Below, piece by piece: positions 1 through 7,309 of a stretch of DNA of 9,848 nucleotides. The position numbers and the translations under genes were made by a program. Under the pieces are notes generated by a model. It had not been told where the DNA came from and searched no databases. It saw only the letters and a program-made list of their open reading frames with translations. Source of the stretch: Corynebacterium accolens (GTDB lineage: Bacteria; Actinomycetota; Actinomycetes; Mycobacteriales; Mycobacteriaceae); assembly GCF_030515985.1 (NCBI RefSeq), contig NZ_CP100376.1:533850-543697 (forward strand). The letters run 5' to 3'. Position 1 is the stretch's first letter. Each line of letters starts with the position of its first letter.

Positions 1-1048
1 TCTTTTCCAGCGCCTCGCGGCTCTTGCGGTCCAGATCCTTGGGCACGACCACGTCCACGTGGGCAAAGAGGCTACCGTAACCGTCGGTGCGCAGGCGTGG
101 CATGCCTGCGCCTTCCACCTTGATGGACTCGCCTGGCTGGGTGCCCGGCTCGATATCGATGGTGAGCTCCTCGCCGTTGAGCTGATCGATGGTGAAGTTG
201 GTGCCCAGCGCAGCATCGATCATCGGCACGTGCACGGTGACGTTCAGGTCATCCGCATTGCGCTGGAAGACCTCATGTTCTTGCGTGTGCACCTCCACGT
301 AGAGGTCACCGGCAGGGCCACCGCCGTGGCCGACCTCGCCCTGGGAGGCCATACGGATGCGCATGCCATCGTTGATACCAGCCGGGATGGAGACCGTAAG
401 GTCGCGGCGCTTTTTCACGCGGCCATCGCCGGCGCACTGGTTGCAGGGATCCTCAATGATTTCGCCAAAGCCCTGGCACTTCGGGCACGGGCGGGTGGTC
501 ATCACATTGCCCAAGAAGCTGCGCTGCATCTCCTGAATTTCACCCATGCCGTTGCAGTTATCACAGGTAACGGGCTTGGACTTGGAGTTCGAGCCGGTGC
601 CGCCGCAGGAGTCACACAGCACCGCGGTATCGACGGTGACCTTCTTCTTCAGGCCCGTATAGGCTTCTTCCAGGGTAATCCGGGTGCGCAGGAGGGCATC
701 GTTGCCGGGCTGCACACGCGACTTAGGCCCGCGGGATCCGCCGCCGGCGCCACCGCCGAAGAACTCGGCGAAGATATCGCCCAAGCCACCGCCGCCAAAG
801 CCGCTAAATCCGCCGGCACCGGCGCCTTGCTCCATGGGGTCGCCGCCCATGTCGACGATCTGGCGCTTTTGTGGATCCAGCAAAACTTCTTGGGCAACCG
901 AAGCCTCGCGGAATTTCTCCGCCGCTGCCTCATCATCCGGGTTCACATCCGGGTGATACTTGCGGGCCAGCTTGCGGTACGCCTTCTTAATTTCCTGGTC
1001 CGTTGCGTCCTTATCAACACCGAGGATGCCGTAATAGTCACGAGCCAC
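1..1048 (-). CDS. dnaJ2: Chaperone protein DnaJ (DnaJ2), 3' end outside window
   Basis: Hsp40 co-chaperone: it delivers unfolded clients to DnaK and stimulates its ATPase in the cytoplasm. I translated 349 codons from a GTG start ([11 protein letters not shown]). The J domain is at the N-terminus with HPD at residues 32-34, followed by a Gly/Phe-rich stretch at about 70-115. Four CxxCxGxG zinc motifs begin at residues 145, 162, 188 and 202, the canonical type I arrangement. The C-terminal substrate-binding domain follows and runs off the window; family members are about 380 residues, so roughly 30 are missing. An AAGGA SD lies 12 nt before the GTG. The gene is 80 bp downstream of hrcA on the same strand. 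Corynebacteria usually carry two DnaJ paralogues; the one next to hrcA is conventionally dnaJ2, which is the basis for the symbol. Identification as DnaJ is very safe. Confidence 0.97.
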   Translation of the reverse strand, partial: MARDYYGILGVDKDATDQEIKKAYRKLARKYHPDVNPDDEAAAEKFREASVAQEVLLDPQKRQIVDMGGDPMEQGAGAGGFSGFGGGGLGDIFAEFFGGGAGGGSRGPKSRVQPGNDALLRTRITLEEAYTGLKKKVTVDTAVLCDSCGGTGSNSKSKPVTCDNCNGMGEIQEMQRSFLGNVMTTRPCPKCQGFGEIIEDPCNQCAGDGRVKKRRDLTVSIPAGINDGMRIRMASQGEVGHGGGPAGDLYVEVHTQEHEVFQRNADDLNVTVHVPMIDAALGTNFTIDQLNGEELTIDIEPGTQPGESIKVEGAGMPRLRTDGYGSLFAHVDVVVPKDLDRKSREALEK

Positions 1049-1128
1049 TGTTAGAGATATTCCTTCTCGATCGTTTTGTTGGTATTACCTTGCAAAAATT
1101 TATGTAGCGACCGGCTAGTCTACTCGCA

Positions 1129-2169
1129 CTACTCGCCGGCCAAAATTTCACTCACGTATTGTGCAACAGCAGAGACTTTAGAGATTGTTCCCGAATAGTC
1201 CATAAACGTCGGCCCCACCACTCCAAGGCCACCTAGCGTCGCCGCCTGTCCCCCGGTTCCAAAACCATACCCGGCGGCAACGACGGAGGCATCGCGCAGT
1301 TGATCCTCTTCGTTTTCGTCCCCGATCACCACGGAAACATTGCCTAAGTCCGGCACGCGTGCCAGCAATTTCAACACGACGACCTGTTCTTCCAGGGCTT
1401 CGATAATTTTGGGCAGTCCTTCCGGAAATTCGCGCGCGACGCGGGTGAGGTTCGAGGTACCCGCCAAAATCAAGCGATCGGAAGGCTGTTCCACCAAGGT
1501 TTCAATGAGCGTGGTCGCCACCTTGAGCACGTGGTGGCGAATATCCAGCGGGGCGTCATCGACGAGGTGGGCGAGCTCCACGGAGGCATCAGTAAGCGTC
1601 TTGCCCACCAGCGCATTATTGACGATGTCCCGCAGGCGATACGTCTGATCCTGGTCGATGACCTCATCTAGTTCCACGTTGCGCTGATCCACGCGGCCGT
1701 TATCCGTAATCAGCACCAGCAGCACCCGCACCGGGGACAACGTGACGACCTCGCAGTGCTTGACGCGCGAGACCTTCAAATTGGGCAGCTGCACCACGGC
1801 CGCCTGCTCAGTGACCTGGGCCAAAAGCTGCACGGAGCGGCGCAGGACATCTTCGAGGTCTACCCCGCCTTCCAAGAAGCTCAGCATCGCTTTGCGCTCT
1901 GGGGTAGAAAGCGGCTTGACCTCGTGCAGGGAATCAACGAACTGCCGGTACCCCTGCTGCGTGGGAACGCGCCCAGAACTGGCATGCTGCTGCGAAATCA
2001 GCCCCTGCGATTCCAGCACGGCCATGTCATTGCGGATGGTCGCGGAAGAAACGCCCAGCCGGTAGCGCTCTACCAGCGTTTTAGAGCCCACGGGTTCCTG
2101 GGAGGCAATGTAATCCGCAACGATGGCCCGCAGGACCTCCTTGCGGCGGGCATCAGTTGAGGTAGACAC
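1129..2169 (-). CDS. hrcA: Heat-inducible transcription repressor HrcA
   Basis: HrcA dimers repress heat-shock genes by binding CIRCE operators. The 346-residue product is a normal length. The N-terminal winged helix (about 1-80) has the family sequence pattern ([37 protein letters not shown]). The C-terminal signature reads [17 protein letters not shown], with Phe where many homologues have Arg (GPTRMDY). The start is GTG, supported by an AGGAG SD 9 nt upstream. That SD overlaps the TAG stop of the preceding ATPase gene and the intergenic gap is only 12 bp, so translation is probably coupled to the ATPase. No CIRCE element can sit directly in front of hrcA because the space is coding, and I saw no full CIRCE inverted repeat elsewhere in the window. 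dnaJ2 follows 80 bp downstream. Its targets are therefore probably elsewhere (groE, for example), which is inferred. Confidence 0.97.
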   Translation of the reverse strand: MSTSTDARRKEVLRAIVADYIASQEPVGSKTLVERYRLGVSSATIRNDMAVLESQGLISQQHASSGRVPTQQGYRQFVDSLHEVKPLSTPERKAMLSFLEGGVDLEDVLRRSVQLLAQVTEQAAVVQLPNLKVSRVKHCEVVTLSPVRVLLVLITDNGRVDQRNVELDEVIDQDQTYRLRDIVNNALVGKTLTDASVELAHLVDDAPLDIRHHVLKVATTLIETLVEQPSDRLILAGTSNLTRVAREFPEGLPKIIEALEEQVVVLKLLARVPDLGNVSVVIGDENEEDQLRDASVVAAGYGFGTGGQAATLGGLGVVGPTFMDYSGTISKVSAVAQYVSEILAGE

Positions 2170-2181
2170 TTCTCAGCGCTC

Positions 2182-3354
2182 CTATTCTCTACGGCGTTTA
2201 ATAAATTCTTGAAAATTGGGGACGGTATATCGCACCTTGCCATGTTCGGGTGAATAAATCAGCCCCTTATTAATAAGGTTTGCTCGAACTGGACCCAATT
2301 TACTGGTTTCCTTATCCAAAAATTCAGCAATATCCTTGGTCTCAGCGGATTCACCCCCGATTTCCGCCATAGCGATCAGGTATTCCCTTTCAGCAGGGGT
2401 AGCCCGGTCCCACTGAGCTTGAAAGAACCCAGAATCTAGTTGGTTGATGCCCAACCGTGCTGCCTGCTGCGCATGATTGAGCGAAAATGGAGAACTCTGT
2501 CCCACTCTCCAAATCTGCGAACCGAATTCTTGCAGAAAGTAAGGATACTGGCCGCTAACTTCTACGAGATGATCCAATGCATCATCCTGAAATTCCACGT
2601 CTTGGCGTTCCGCAGGTTCAGATAAAGCGAGCCGTGCCGGCATCATTCCTAGACGGTCAATATTGTGAATTTCAAACATTCGCTCTGCGTAAGAGCGTGA
2701 ACGCGCCACCTTTCCTGGAAGGCTCGGCAGTCCAGCCCCGATGATATAAAACGGGAGCCTATTTTGACCTGCCTCGTGCTGCGCAGAAATCAAGGCCTCG
2801 AGCATCTCTTCATCGAGATCTTGCATTTCATCAATGAACAGCGCCACCGCTCTTTTCTCTTTCCGCAATGCTTCCGCAGTTGCAGAGACCACATCTTGTA
2901 GATCAAGTTCCAGATTTCCTGTTAAAGGTGGAAATTCTTTCGGCTCCACACCCAAATCAATCGTGCCAGCCCCTAATGAAACATTAAAAGCCGCAACTGC
3001 CCGCGTTAATGCCGCTGCGCTTTCTTTAACTTTGATTTTCGCACGAAAACGAAGAGATGCTTTTGCCAGCCCATCCGCAATCGCTCTACGGACGCTTTCG
3101 TGACCTCGTGTTCCCTGGGAAGCCTCGACTTTAACCGTCAGCCAGTCGTTTTGATCCGCACGAGTTTTAAGCTGATTCAATAAAACTGTTTTTCCCACGC
3201 CCCTTAAACCAATGAGCAGCATTGGGCGTCCCAAAAGATCGTTTTCCGCGCGCTTGATGAGGTTATCGAAGGCTTGTAAATCCTTGTCTCGCCCCGTAAG
3301 AACCGTCGGCGCAAGCCCAGAGCCTGGGGTATAGGGGTTGAGTGCGTCGTCCAT
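2182..3354 (-). CDS. AAA family ATPase 1 (Orc1/Cdc6-like ATP-binding protein with C-terminal winged helix)
   Basis: A 390-residue soluble ATPase of a widespread actinobacterial family whose role is not established. The N-terminus has the family signature (NPYTPGSGLAP, then LTGRDKDL at 19-26). Walker A is GLRGVGKT (49-56) and Walker B ends in FIDEMQDL with Asp175-Glu176. A GAGLPSLPG segment, then SYAERMF, follows in the sensor region. The last ~75 residues (ATPAEREYLIAMA ... LINKGLIY ... YTVPNFQEFIKRR) look like a winged helix, so DNA binding is plausible. I chose ATG at 3354 over TTG at 3360 because TAGACT lies exactly 6 nt upstream and there is no SD, the pattern of a leaderless transcript. 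The gene interrupts the usual hemW-hrcA adjacency. It is AT-richer than its neighbours: 26 of 60 bases at 2221-2280 are G/C, against 45 of 60 at 4381-4440. hrcA is 12 bp downstream with its SD overlapping this stop. Family call firm; function unknown. Confidence 0.88.
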   Translation of the reverse strand: MDDALNPYTPGSGLAPTVLTGRDKDLQAFDNLIKRAENDLLGRPMLLIGLRGVGKTVLLNQLKTRADQNDWLTVKVEASQGTRGHESVRRAIADGLAKASLRFRAKIKVKESAAALTRAVAAFNVSLGAGTIDLGVEPKEFPPLTGNLELDLQDVVSATAEALRKEKRAVALFIDEMQDLDEEMLEALISAQHEAGQNRLPFYIIGAGLPSLPGKVARSRSYAERMFEIHNIDRLGMMPARLALSEPAERQDVEFQDDALDHLVEVSGQYPYFLQEFGSQIWRVGQSSPFSLNHAQQAARLGINQLDSGFFQAQWDRATPAEREYLIAMAEIGGESAETKDIAEFLDKETSKLGPVRANLINKGLIYSPEHGKVRYTVPNFQEFIKRRRE

Positions 3355-3360
3355 GCCCAA

Positions 3361-3366
3361 AGTCTA
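3361..3366 (-). promoter_or_regulatory. Probable -10 box of ATPase 1 (leaderless start)
   Basis: On the minus strand TAGACT is followed by 6 nt (TTGGGC) and then ATG, so transcription would start at or next to the A of the start codon. No SD precedes the ATG. No convincing -35 hexamer is visible; that region is filled by repeated CCTTAT boxes. Confidence 0.55.
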
Positions 3367-3370
3367 ACAA

Positions 3371-3448
3371 GAATAAGGCCGAATAAGGGGTTTTGGTGGT
3401 TCAGGGACAAATATAAGGGGTTTTGGTGGTTCAGGGGCAAATATAAGG
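3371..3448 (-). repeat. Helically phased direct repeats upstream of ATPase 1: two 30-bp tandem copies plus CCTTAT boxes
   Basis: Two head-to-tail 30-bp units occupy 3383-3412 and 3413-3442 and differ at one base (A at 3407, G at 3437). A third copy is begun at 3443-3448 (ATAAGG) and then diverges. GAATAAGG also occurs at 3371-3378 and 3381-3388. The hexamer ATAAGG (CCTTAT on the coding strand of the ATPase) therefore starts at 3373, 3383, 3413 and 3443, with spacings of 10, 30 and 30 bp, all whole helical turns. The array lies in the 109-bp gap between hemW and the ATPase and reaches to 4 bp from the proposed -10. An operator or activator-binding array is the simplest reading; the binding protein is unknown. 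Confidence 0.9.
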
Positions 3449-3463
3449 AATTTCTGACGGCGG

Positions 3464-4603
3464 CTAGGACTCTTCGGCGATGAGGAGGTCGGAGACGATA
3501 CCATCGGCAAGCAGGCGCCCAGGCTTGGTCACTCGCACGCGCTGGCCGGCGCGCTCGAGCAGGCCGCGGTCGATGAAGTCCTCCAATGCCGGGGCAGCGT
3601 GGGCATCGAGCCAGGATTCTGGGATGCCCTCGCGCAGGCGCAGGCCCAGCATCACCTTTTCCATGTGGCGATCGGCACCCGTTAGGGTTTCGCTGTCTTT
3701 GATGGGCAGCTCGCCGTTTCCTAGCGTTTGGATATAGCGGCTAGGGTGCTTGACGTTATAAAAGCGCTCGTCGCCTAGGTGGGAGTGCGCACCAGGACCT
3801 GCGCCCCACCAGTTGCCGTCCACCCAATAGATGCGGTTGTGCTCGCATTCGCCGCCGGGCAGCGACCAATTGGAGACCTCGTACCACTCGAAGCCGGCGT
3901 CTTCGAGGGTGGAAGAAATCATTTCATAGCGCCGGGCCAGCACGTCTTCATCCGGGGCGGGCAGCAGCCCCTTATTCACCTTGCGGGCCATACGCGTGCC
4001 GTCTTCTACGATGAGCGAGTACGCGCTGACGTGGTCGACGCCGGTCTCCAGCACGCGGTCCAAGGTCTCGCGGACGTTATCGTCGGTTTCGGTGGGCGTG
4101 CCATAGATCATGTCGAGGTTGACGTGCTGGAAGCCTGCCTCCCGGGCCTCGCGCGCGGCGGCGAAGGCGCGTCCGGGGGTGTGGGCGCGCTCGAGCACTT
4201 GGAGCACGCTGTGCGAGGCGGACTGCATGCCGAGGCTGATGCGGTTAAAGCCGGCATCGGCAAGCGCGGCAAAGTACTCCGGCGAGGTGGACTCCGGGTT
4301 GGACTCGGTGGTGACCTCGGCGCCTGGGCTAAGCCCAAAGGTAGAGCGCACCGTATCCAGGATGCGGCTCAGGCCCTGCCCGCCCAGGAGTGAGGGCGTG
4401 CCGCCGCCGATGAAGACCGTATCCGCGGTGCGCCCCACGCGGGTGGCCGCCATCTCCAGCTCCTTGTTCAAGGCATCGAGGTAAGGGCCGGTGAGATCGC
4501 GCGGGCTGCCCAACTCGCCGGGGGTATAAGTATTAAAATCGCAATAACCGCAGCGGGTGGCGCAAAAGGGAACGTGGATATACAGCCCGAATGGTTCAGT
4601 CAT
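3464..4603 (-). CDS. hemW: HemW-type radical SAM heme chaperone
   Basis: Cytoplasmic radical-SAM protein of the HemN/HemW family. HemW proteins bind heme and hand it to acceptor enzymes; older annotations call them oxygen-independent coproporphyrinogen III oxidases. The 379-residue product has the 4Fe-4S motif CATRCGYC, with cysteines 14, 18 and 21, near the N-terminus after YIHVPF. GGGTPS is at 66-71, ESNPE is near residue 100, and a winged C-terminal HemN_C-like region ends the protein. The short N-terminus before the first Cys and the length near 380 fit HemW rather than true HemN (about 450, with an N-terminal extension). ATG at 4603 has no SD but TAGAGT lies 7 nt upstream, suggesting a leaderless mRNA. 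No terminator is visible at the 3' end, so read-through into the ATPase 1, hrcA and dnaJ2 genes is possible. It is divergent from the CNNM operon. Confidence 0.95.
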   Translation of the reverse strand: MTEPFGLYIHVPFCATRCGYCDFNTYTPGELGSPRDLTGPYLDALNKELEMAATRVGRTADTVFIGGGTPSLLGGQGLSRILDTVRSTFGLSPGAEVTTESNPESTSPEYFAALADAGFNRISLGMQSASHSVLQVLERAHTPGRAFAAAREAREAGFQHVNLDMIYGTPTETDDNVRETLDRVLETGVDHVSAYSLIVEDGTRMARKVNKGLLPAPDEDVLARRYEMISSTLEDAGFEWYEVSNWSLPGGECEHNRIYWVDGNWWGAGPGAHSHLGDERFYNVKHPSRYIQTLGNGELPIKDSETLTGADRHMEKVMLGLRLREGIPESWLDAHAAPALEDFIDRGLLERAGQRVRVTKPGRLLADGIVSDLLIAEES

Positions 4604-4610
4604 GAATCAA

Positions 4611-4616
4611 ACTCTA
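4611..4616 (-). promoter_or_regulatory. Probable -10 box of hemW (leaderless start)
   Basis: TAGAGT on the minus strand is followed by 7 nt (TTGATTC) and the ATG of hemW, with no SD in between. The geometry matches leaderless actinobacterial promoters. No clear -35 was found. Confidence 0.45.
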
Positions 4617-4660
4617 ATAGGCAGGGAACAAAATGGCCGAAATGGGTGTTAAACATGTAG

Positions 4661-4666
4661 TATATT
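4661..4666 (+). promoter_or_regulatory. Candidate -10 box of the CNNM operon
   Basis: TATATT, overlapped by TAGTAT at 4658-4663, is the best -10 match in the divergent hemW/CNNM gap. A start near 4673 would give an untranslated leader of about 80 nt. The -35 region is not recognisable. Confidence 0.4.
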
Positions 4667-4672
4667 GCCAAC

Positions 4673-4752
4673 TTCCCGCGTATAGAAAGGTACCTTCAGT
4701 GGAGCCTCCCAGTCGATGTCCCCGCCACCTTATAGGCGGTGGGGAGTAACTC
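4673..4752 (+). promoter_or_regulatory. Structured 5' leader of the first CNNM gene, with possible SD sequestration
   Basis: The SD GGGGAG (4741-4746) lies 6 nt before ATG 4753. It can be occluded in mutually exclusive ways. CTCCC at 4706-4710 is complementary to GGGAG at 4742-4746. CCGCC at 4722-4726 pairs with GGCGG at 4735-4739 (8-nt loop), and CCACC at 4725-4729 pairs with GGTGG at 4738-4742, which would cover the start of the SD. A perfect 10-bp palindrome AAGGTACCTT lies at 4687-4696. I could not match the leader to a known riboswitch such as M-box or yybP-ykoY, so regulation by structure is a hypothesis. Confidence 0.4.
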
Positions 4753-6141
4753 ATGTTATCGGCTATTATGATGATCCTGGCAGGCTTTATCGTCATCGGG
4801 CTCATCATCGTCGCGAACGCTTATTTCGTGGCACAAGAGTTTTCATTCATGTCCGTGGACCGCACCCAATTGCGGTCCATGGCCGCTGAAGGTGATAAAT
4901 CCGCCCAGCGCGCGCTGGACATCACCAAGCGCACCTCCTTCATGCTTTCGGGTGCGCAGCTCGGCATTACCATTACCGGCCTGCTTATTGGTTATGTGGC
5001 AGAGCCCCTGGTGGGCCAGGGCCTTGGCGTGCTGCTTGGCGGAGTGGGAATTCCCACCGGCGTGTCCGTGGCTATCGGCACCATCGCGGCGCTATTTATT
5101 TCCACCATCGCCACGATGCTCTTTGCGGAGCTTTTTCCTAAGAACTACACCATCGCCGCGCCCATGAAAACGGCGCTGCGCCTGGCCGCGTCCACGCAGT
5201 GGTACCTGCGCATTTTCGGCTGGCTCATCCGCTTTTTCGAGTATTCCTCCAATGCGATTTTGAAGCTCTTTCGCATCGAGCCGGTAGAAGACGTCGACTC
5301 TTCCGCTACTGCCGATGACCTCGAATCCATCGTGGATTCCTCGCACGAAACCGGCGTCTTGGATGAGGACACGTACATGGTTTTGGACCGTTTGCTCGAC
5401 TTTCCCGAGCACGACGTCGAGCACGCCATGATCCCCCGCTCCCGCGTGGACGTCATTGATCCTGGCACCACCCTGGGCGAGGTGCGCGAATTGATGTCTG
5501 AGAACCATACGCGCTACCCCGTCATCGATGATGAGCACAATCCCATCGGCGTGGTGCATCTTTTCGATGTCCTGGGCTCCGATCTCCCTGCCGCCACCAG
5601 CGCCACCGCCATCATGCGCGAGCCCCTGGTGGTTCCGGAGCTTATGCCGCTTCCCGATGTCGTCGATGAACTGCGCGGCGAAGAACAAAAGCTGGCCTGC
5701 GTCATCGACGAGTACGGCGGATTCGTCGGCATCGTCACCATGGAGGACCTGGCCGAGGAGATTCTTGGCGATGTCACCGATGAGCACGATATCGAGGAAA
5801 CCGAAGAAATTACCGAGCAGGACGAATCCCACTGGCTGGTCGATGGCGATACCCCGCTGGATGAAATCGAGCGCGCCATTGGCCACGATCTTCCAGAGGG
5901 CGATTTCGAAACCATCGCCGGCCTGCTCATCGCGCACGCCGGTGCCCTGCCTGAGGTGGGCGAAATCCACACCATCGCCTTGGAGGCAGAGCCGGATGAC
6001 TGGGTGGATCAGGATGAAGCACCCACCCGCTCCATCCGCATGCGCGTGGATGACGTGGACCGCCACGTGCCATCCTCCCTGGCCATCGAGCTCATTGAGG
6101 ACTATGTCCACGACAGCGATGACGAAGAGGAGGAGGCATAA
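4753..6141 (+). CDS. CNNM/CorC family membrane protein 1 (DUF21, CBS pair, CorC_HlyC domain)
   Basis: Integral membrane protein with cytoplasmic regulatory domains, 462 residues. The family includes Na+-linked Mg2+ exporters (CorC, CNNM) and the polyamine exporter PaeA/YtfL; which substrate applies here is not readable. The DUF21 membrane domain (about 1-190) starts with a strongly hydrophobic helix at 5-25 and holds the motif LSGAQLGIT and FAELFPKNYTIAAP, with Ala-Glu where many relatives have Gly-Glu. A CBS pair follows (about 210-340), including MIPRSRVDV, TRYPVIDD and IDEYGGFVGIVTMEDL (318-333). A CorC_HlyC domain occupies about 355-430 (GDFETIAGLLIAHAGALPEVGE), and the tail is acidic (DSDDEEEEA). 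The start is supported by GGGGAG 6 nt upstream. It overlaps the next gene by one base (TAATG), and the GAG codons of its acidic tail form the downstream SD. Confidence 0.93.
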   Translation: MLSAIMMILAGFIVIGLIIVANAYFVAQEFSFMSVDRTQLRSMAAEGDKSAQRALDITKRTSFMLSGAQLGITITGLLIGYVAEPLVGQGLGVLLGGVGIPTGVSVAIGTIAALFISTIATMLFAELFPKNYTIAAPMKTALRLAASTQWYLRIFGWLIRFFEYSSNAILKLFRIEPVEDVDSSATADDLESIVDSSHETGVLDEDTYMVLDRLLDFPEHDVEHAMIPRSRVDVIDPGTTLGEVRELMSENHTRYPVIDDEHNPIGVVHLFDVLGSDLPAATSATAIMREPLVVPELMPLPDVVDELRGEEQKLACVIDEYGGFVGIVTMEDLAEEILGDVTDEHDIEETEEITEQDESHWLVDGDTPLDEIERAIGHDLPEGDFETIAGLLIAHAGALPEVGEIHTIALEAEPDDWVDQDEAPTRSIRMRVDDVDRHVPSSLAIELIEDYVHDSDDEEEEA

Positions 6142-7199
6142 TGACCGATACGTGGTGGTTCAACCTCATCGTCACGCTGCTCATCATCGCCGCATCCGGC
6201 TTCTTCGTGGTCATCGAGTTCTCCCTCATGGGTTCGCGCCGCAACCGGATCGAAGAAAACGCGGAGTCTTCGCGCACCGCCCGCGCCGGTCTGCGCTCGC
6301 TCAATGAGCTGACCATCATGCTGGCTGGCGCGCAGTTGGGCATTACCGCCGCCACCTTCGTGCTCGGTGCCGTGACCAAACCGTGGGTCCATCACCTTCT
6401 GATGACCCCGCTAGAGGCCCTTGGCCTGCCGCTGGGCATTGCCGATGTCGCCAGCTTCATCCTCGCGCTGTTCATCGTCACCTTCCTGCACCTGGTGCTG
6501 GGTGAAATGGCGCCTAAGTCTTGGGCCATCGCCCACCCAGAATCCGCCCTGCAGGTCATTGCCATTCCCGCCCGCGGGTTCGTGTGGGTCTTCCGCCCGC
6601 TGCTGAAGTGGATTAACACGATGGCCAATAAATTGGTGGCCATGACCGGCGAGGAACCGGTCGACCGCGCCGGCGCCGCCGGCTACGATGCCGAGACGCT
6701 ACGCACCTTGGTCGAGCACTCCCGCGAGACCGGCGCGCTCGACGATAATTCCGCCAACCAAATTTCCGATGTCATCGAGCTCGAGAACTCCACGGTGGGT
6801 GCCATGGCGCGCGCCCACGGCTCAGAGGTCGTGCCCCTGCCTTCCGATGCCACCGTGGAACAGCTCCAAGAGCTCGTCCTGCGCAAGAACATCATGCGCG
6901 TGCTCGTCTTCCCCAAGGATTCCCGCGTCCCCCGCGTGGTGCACGTGCGCGATACCCTCATGGCGGATCCCGATACCCCAGTCCTCGAATTCTCCCGCGC
7001 CCCGATTTCTGTCTCTTCTGCCACCACCGTGCAAAAGACGCTGGATCACATGCGCTCCCGCAATGAGCAGCTCGTCGTCGTGGGCAAGGCAGATAAGGAC
7101 AAGGCCGTGTGGATCCTTACCTGGGATGACATCATGGGCCAGCTGTGGCCGCAGATTACCGAGCAGCTGGACAAGGTCACCCCTCCCCCAGCGGTATAG
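6141..7199 (+). CDS. CNNM/CorC family membrane protein 2, short form (DUF21 and divergent CBS region)
   Basis: A 352-residue paralogue of the preceding gene. The DUF21 domain (about 1-185) keeps a first hydrophobic helix at 6-28, LAGAQLGIT and a canonical LGEMAPKSWAIAHP motif. The CBS region (about 190-345) is diverged: the M-[IV]-P-R entry motif is replaced by AMARAHGSEVVPL, and the second CBS ends in VWILTWDDIMGQL. The protein stops there, lacking the CorC_HlyC domain and acidic tail. AGGAGG inside the end of the upstream gene gives a strong SD, and TAATG overlap implies coupled translation. The full-length/short pairing suggests a heteromeric complex, since CNNM proteins work as dimers; that is inference. 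A strong hairpin follows directly. Confidence 0.9.
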   Translation: MTDTWWFNLIVTLLIIAASGFFVVIEFSLMGSRRNRIEENAESSRTARAGLRSLNELTIMLAGAQLGITAATFVLGAVTKPWVHHLLMTPLEALGLPLGIADVASFILALFIVTFLHLVLGEMAPKSWAIAHPESALQVIAIPARGFVWVFRPLLKWINTMANKLVAMTGEEPVDRAGAAGYDAETLRTLVEHSRETGALDDNSANQISDVIELENSTVGAMARAHGSEVVPLPSDATVEQLQELVLRKNIMRVLVFPKDSRVPRVVHVRDTLMADPDTPVLEFSRAPISVSSATTVQKTLDHMRSRNEQLVVVGKADKDKAVWILTWDDIMGQLWPQITEQLDKVTPPPAV

Positions 7200-7205
7200 C
7201 GTCCT

Positions 7206-7238
7206 CATCGAAACCAACCGTCCCCGTTGGTTTCGATG
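7206..7238 (+). terminator. Hairpin terminator after the CNNM operon
   Basis: Perfect 13-bp inverted repeat, CATCGAAACCAAC (7206-7218) with its complement at 7226-7238, separated by a 7-nt loop. It begins 6 nt after the stop codon. A short interrupted T stretch (TTTT at 7247-7250) follows, so it is probably an intrinsic terminator of moderate strength separating the CNNM pair from ATPase 2. Confidence 0.75.
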
Positions 7239-7250
7239 CCTAATAGTTTT

Positions 7251-7289
7251 ATAAACAAAATTCAAAAGATAAACAAGCGTACACAAGCG
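7251..7289 (+). repeat. Short direct repeats upstream of ATPase 2
   Basis: ACAAGCG occurs at 7273-7279 and 7283-7289, exactly 10 bp apart, ending 8 bp before the proposed -10. ATAAACAA occurs at 7251-7258 and 7269-7276. The stretch is AT-rich and lies where a -35 box would be expected. The placement parallels the phased boxes in front of ATPase 1, although the sequence differs. Confidence 0.6.
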
Positions 7290-7297
7290 CAGTGTTT

Positions 7298-7303
7298 TAC
7301 ACT
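7298..7303 (+). promoter_or_regulatory. Probable -10 box of ATPase 2 (leaderless start)
   Basis: TACACT followed by 6 nt (TGGACT) and ATG at 7310, with no SD. The spacing is identical to that in front of ATPase 1 and fits transcription starting at the A of ATG. Confidence 0.55.
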
Positions 7304-7309
7304 TGGACT

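Noticed and set aside
59..1054. Long plus-strand open frame (331 codons)
   Set aside because: It lies antisense to dnaJ2, whose J domain and four zinc motifs are unmistakable; the plus-strand product has no recognisable domain and is a high-GC shadow.
1107..1141. Inverted repeat CCGGC ... GCCGG after hrcA as a terminator or CIRCE element
   Set aside because: The stem is 5 bp with a loop of about 19 nt and does not match the CIRCE consensus arms; the A/T stretch after it is not a clean T run.
3204..3440. Minus-strand open frame crossing the 30-bp repeats, giving a duplicated LNHQNPL peptide
   Set aside because: The repeat is in frame only because its length is a multiple of three. The frame then runs into ATPase 1 in another frame, and it has no SD.
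3361..3463. CRISPR array
   Set aside because: The repeated unit is contiguous with no unique spacers and only two full copies, so it is a tandem repeat.
2182..3463. Insertion sequence or transposon carrying ATPase 1
   Set aside because: No transposase, terminal inverted repeats or target-site duplication could be seen at either edge; foreign origin remains only an inference from composition and position.
5092..6111. Long minus-strand open frame (339 codons)
   Set aside because: Antisense to the first CNNM gene with its clear CBS and CorC_HlyC motifs; composition is that of a shadow frame.
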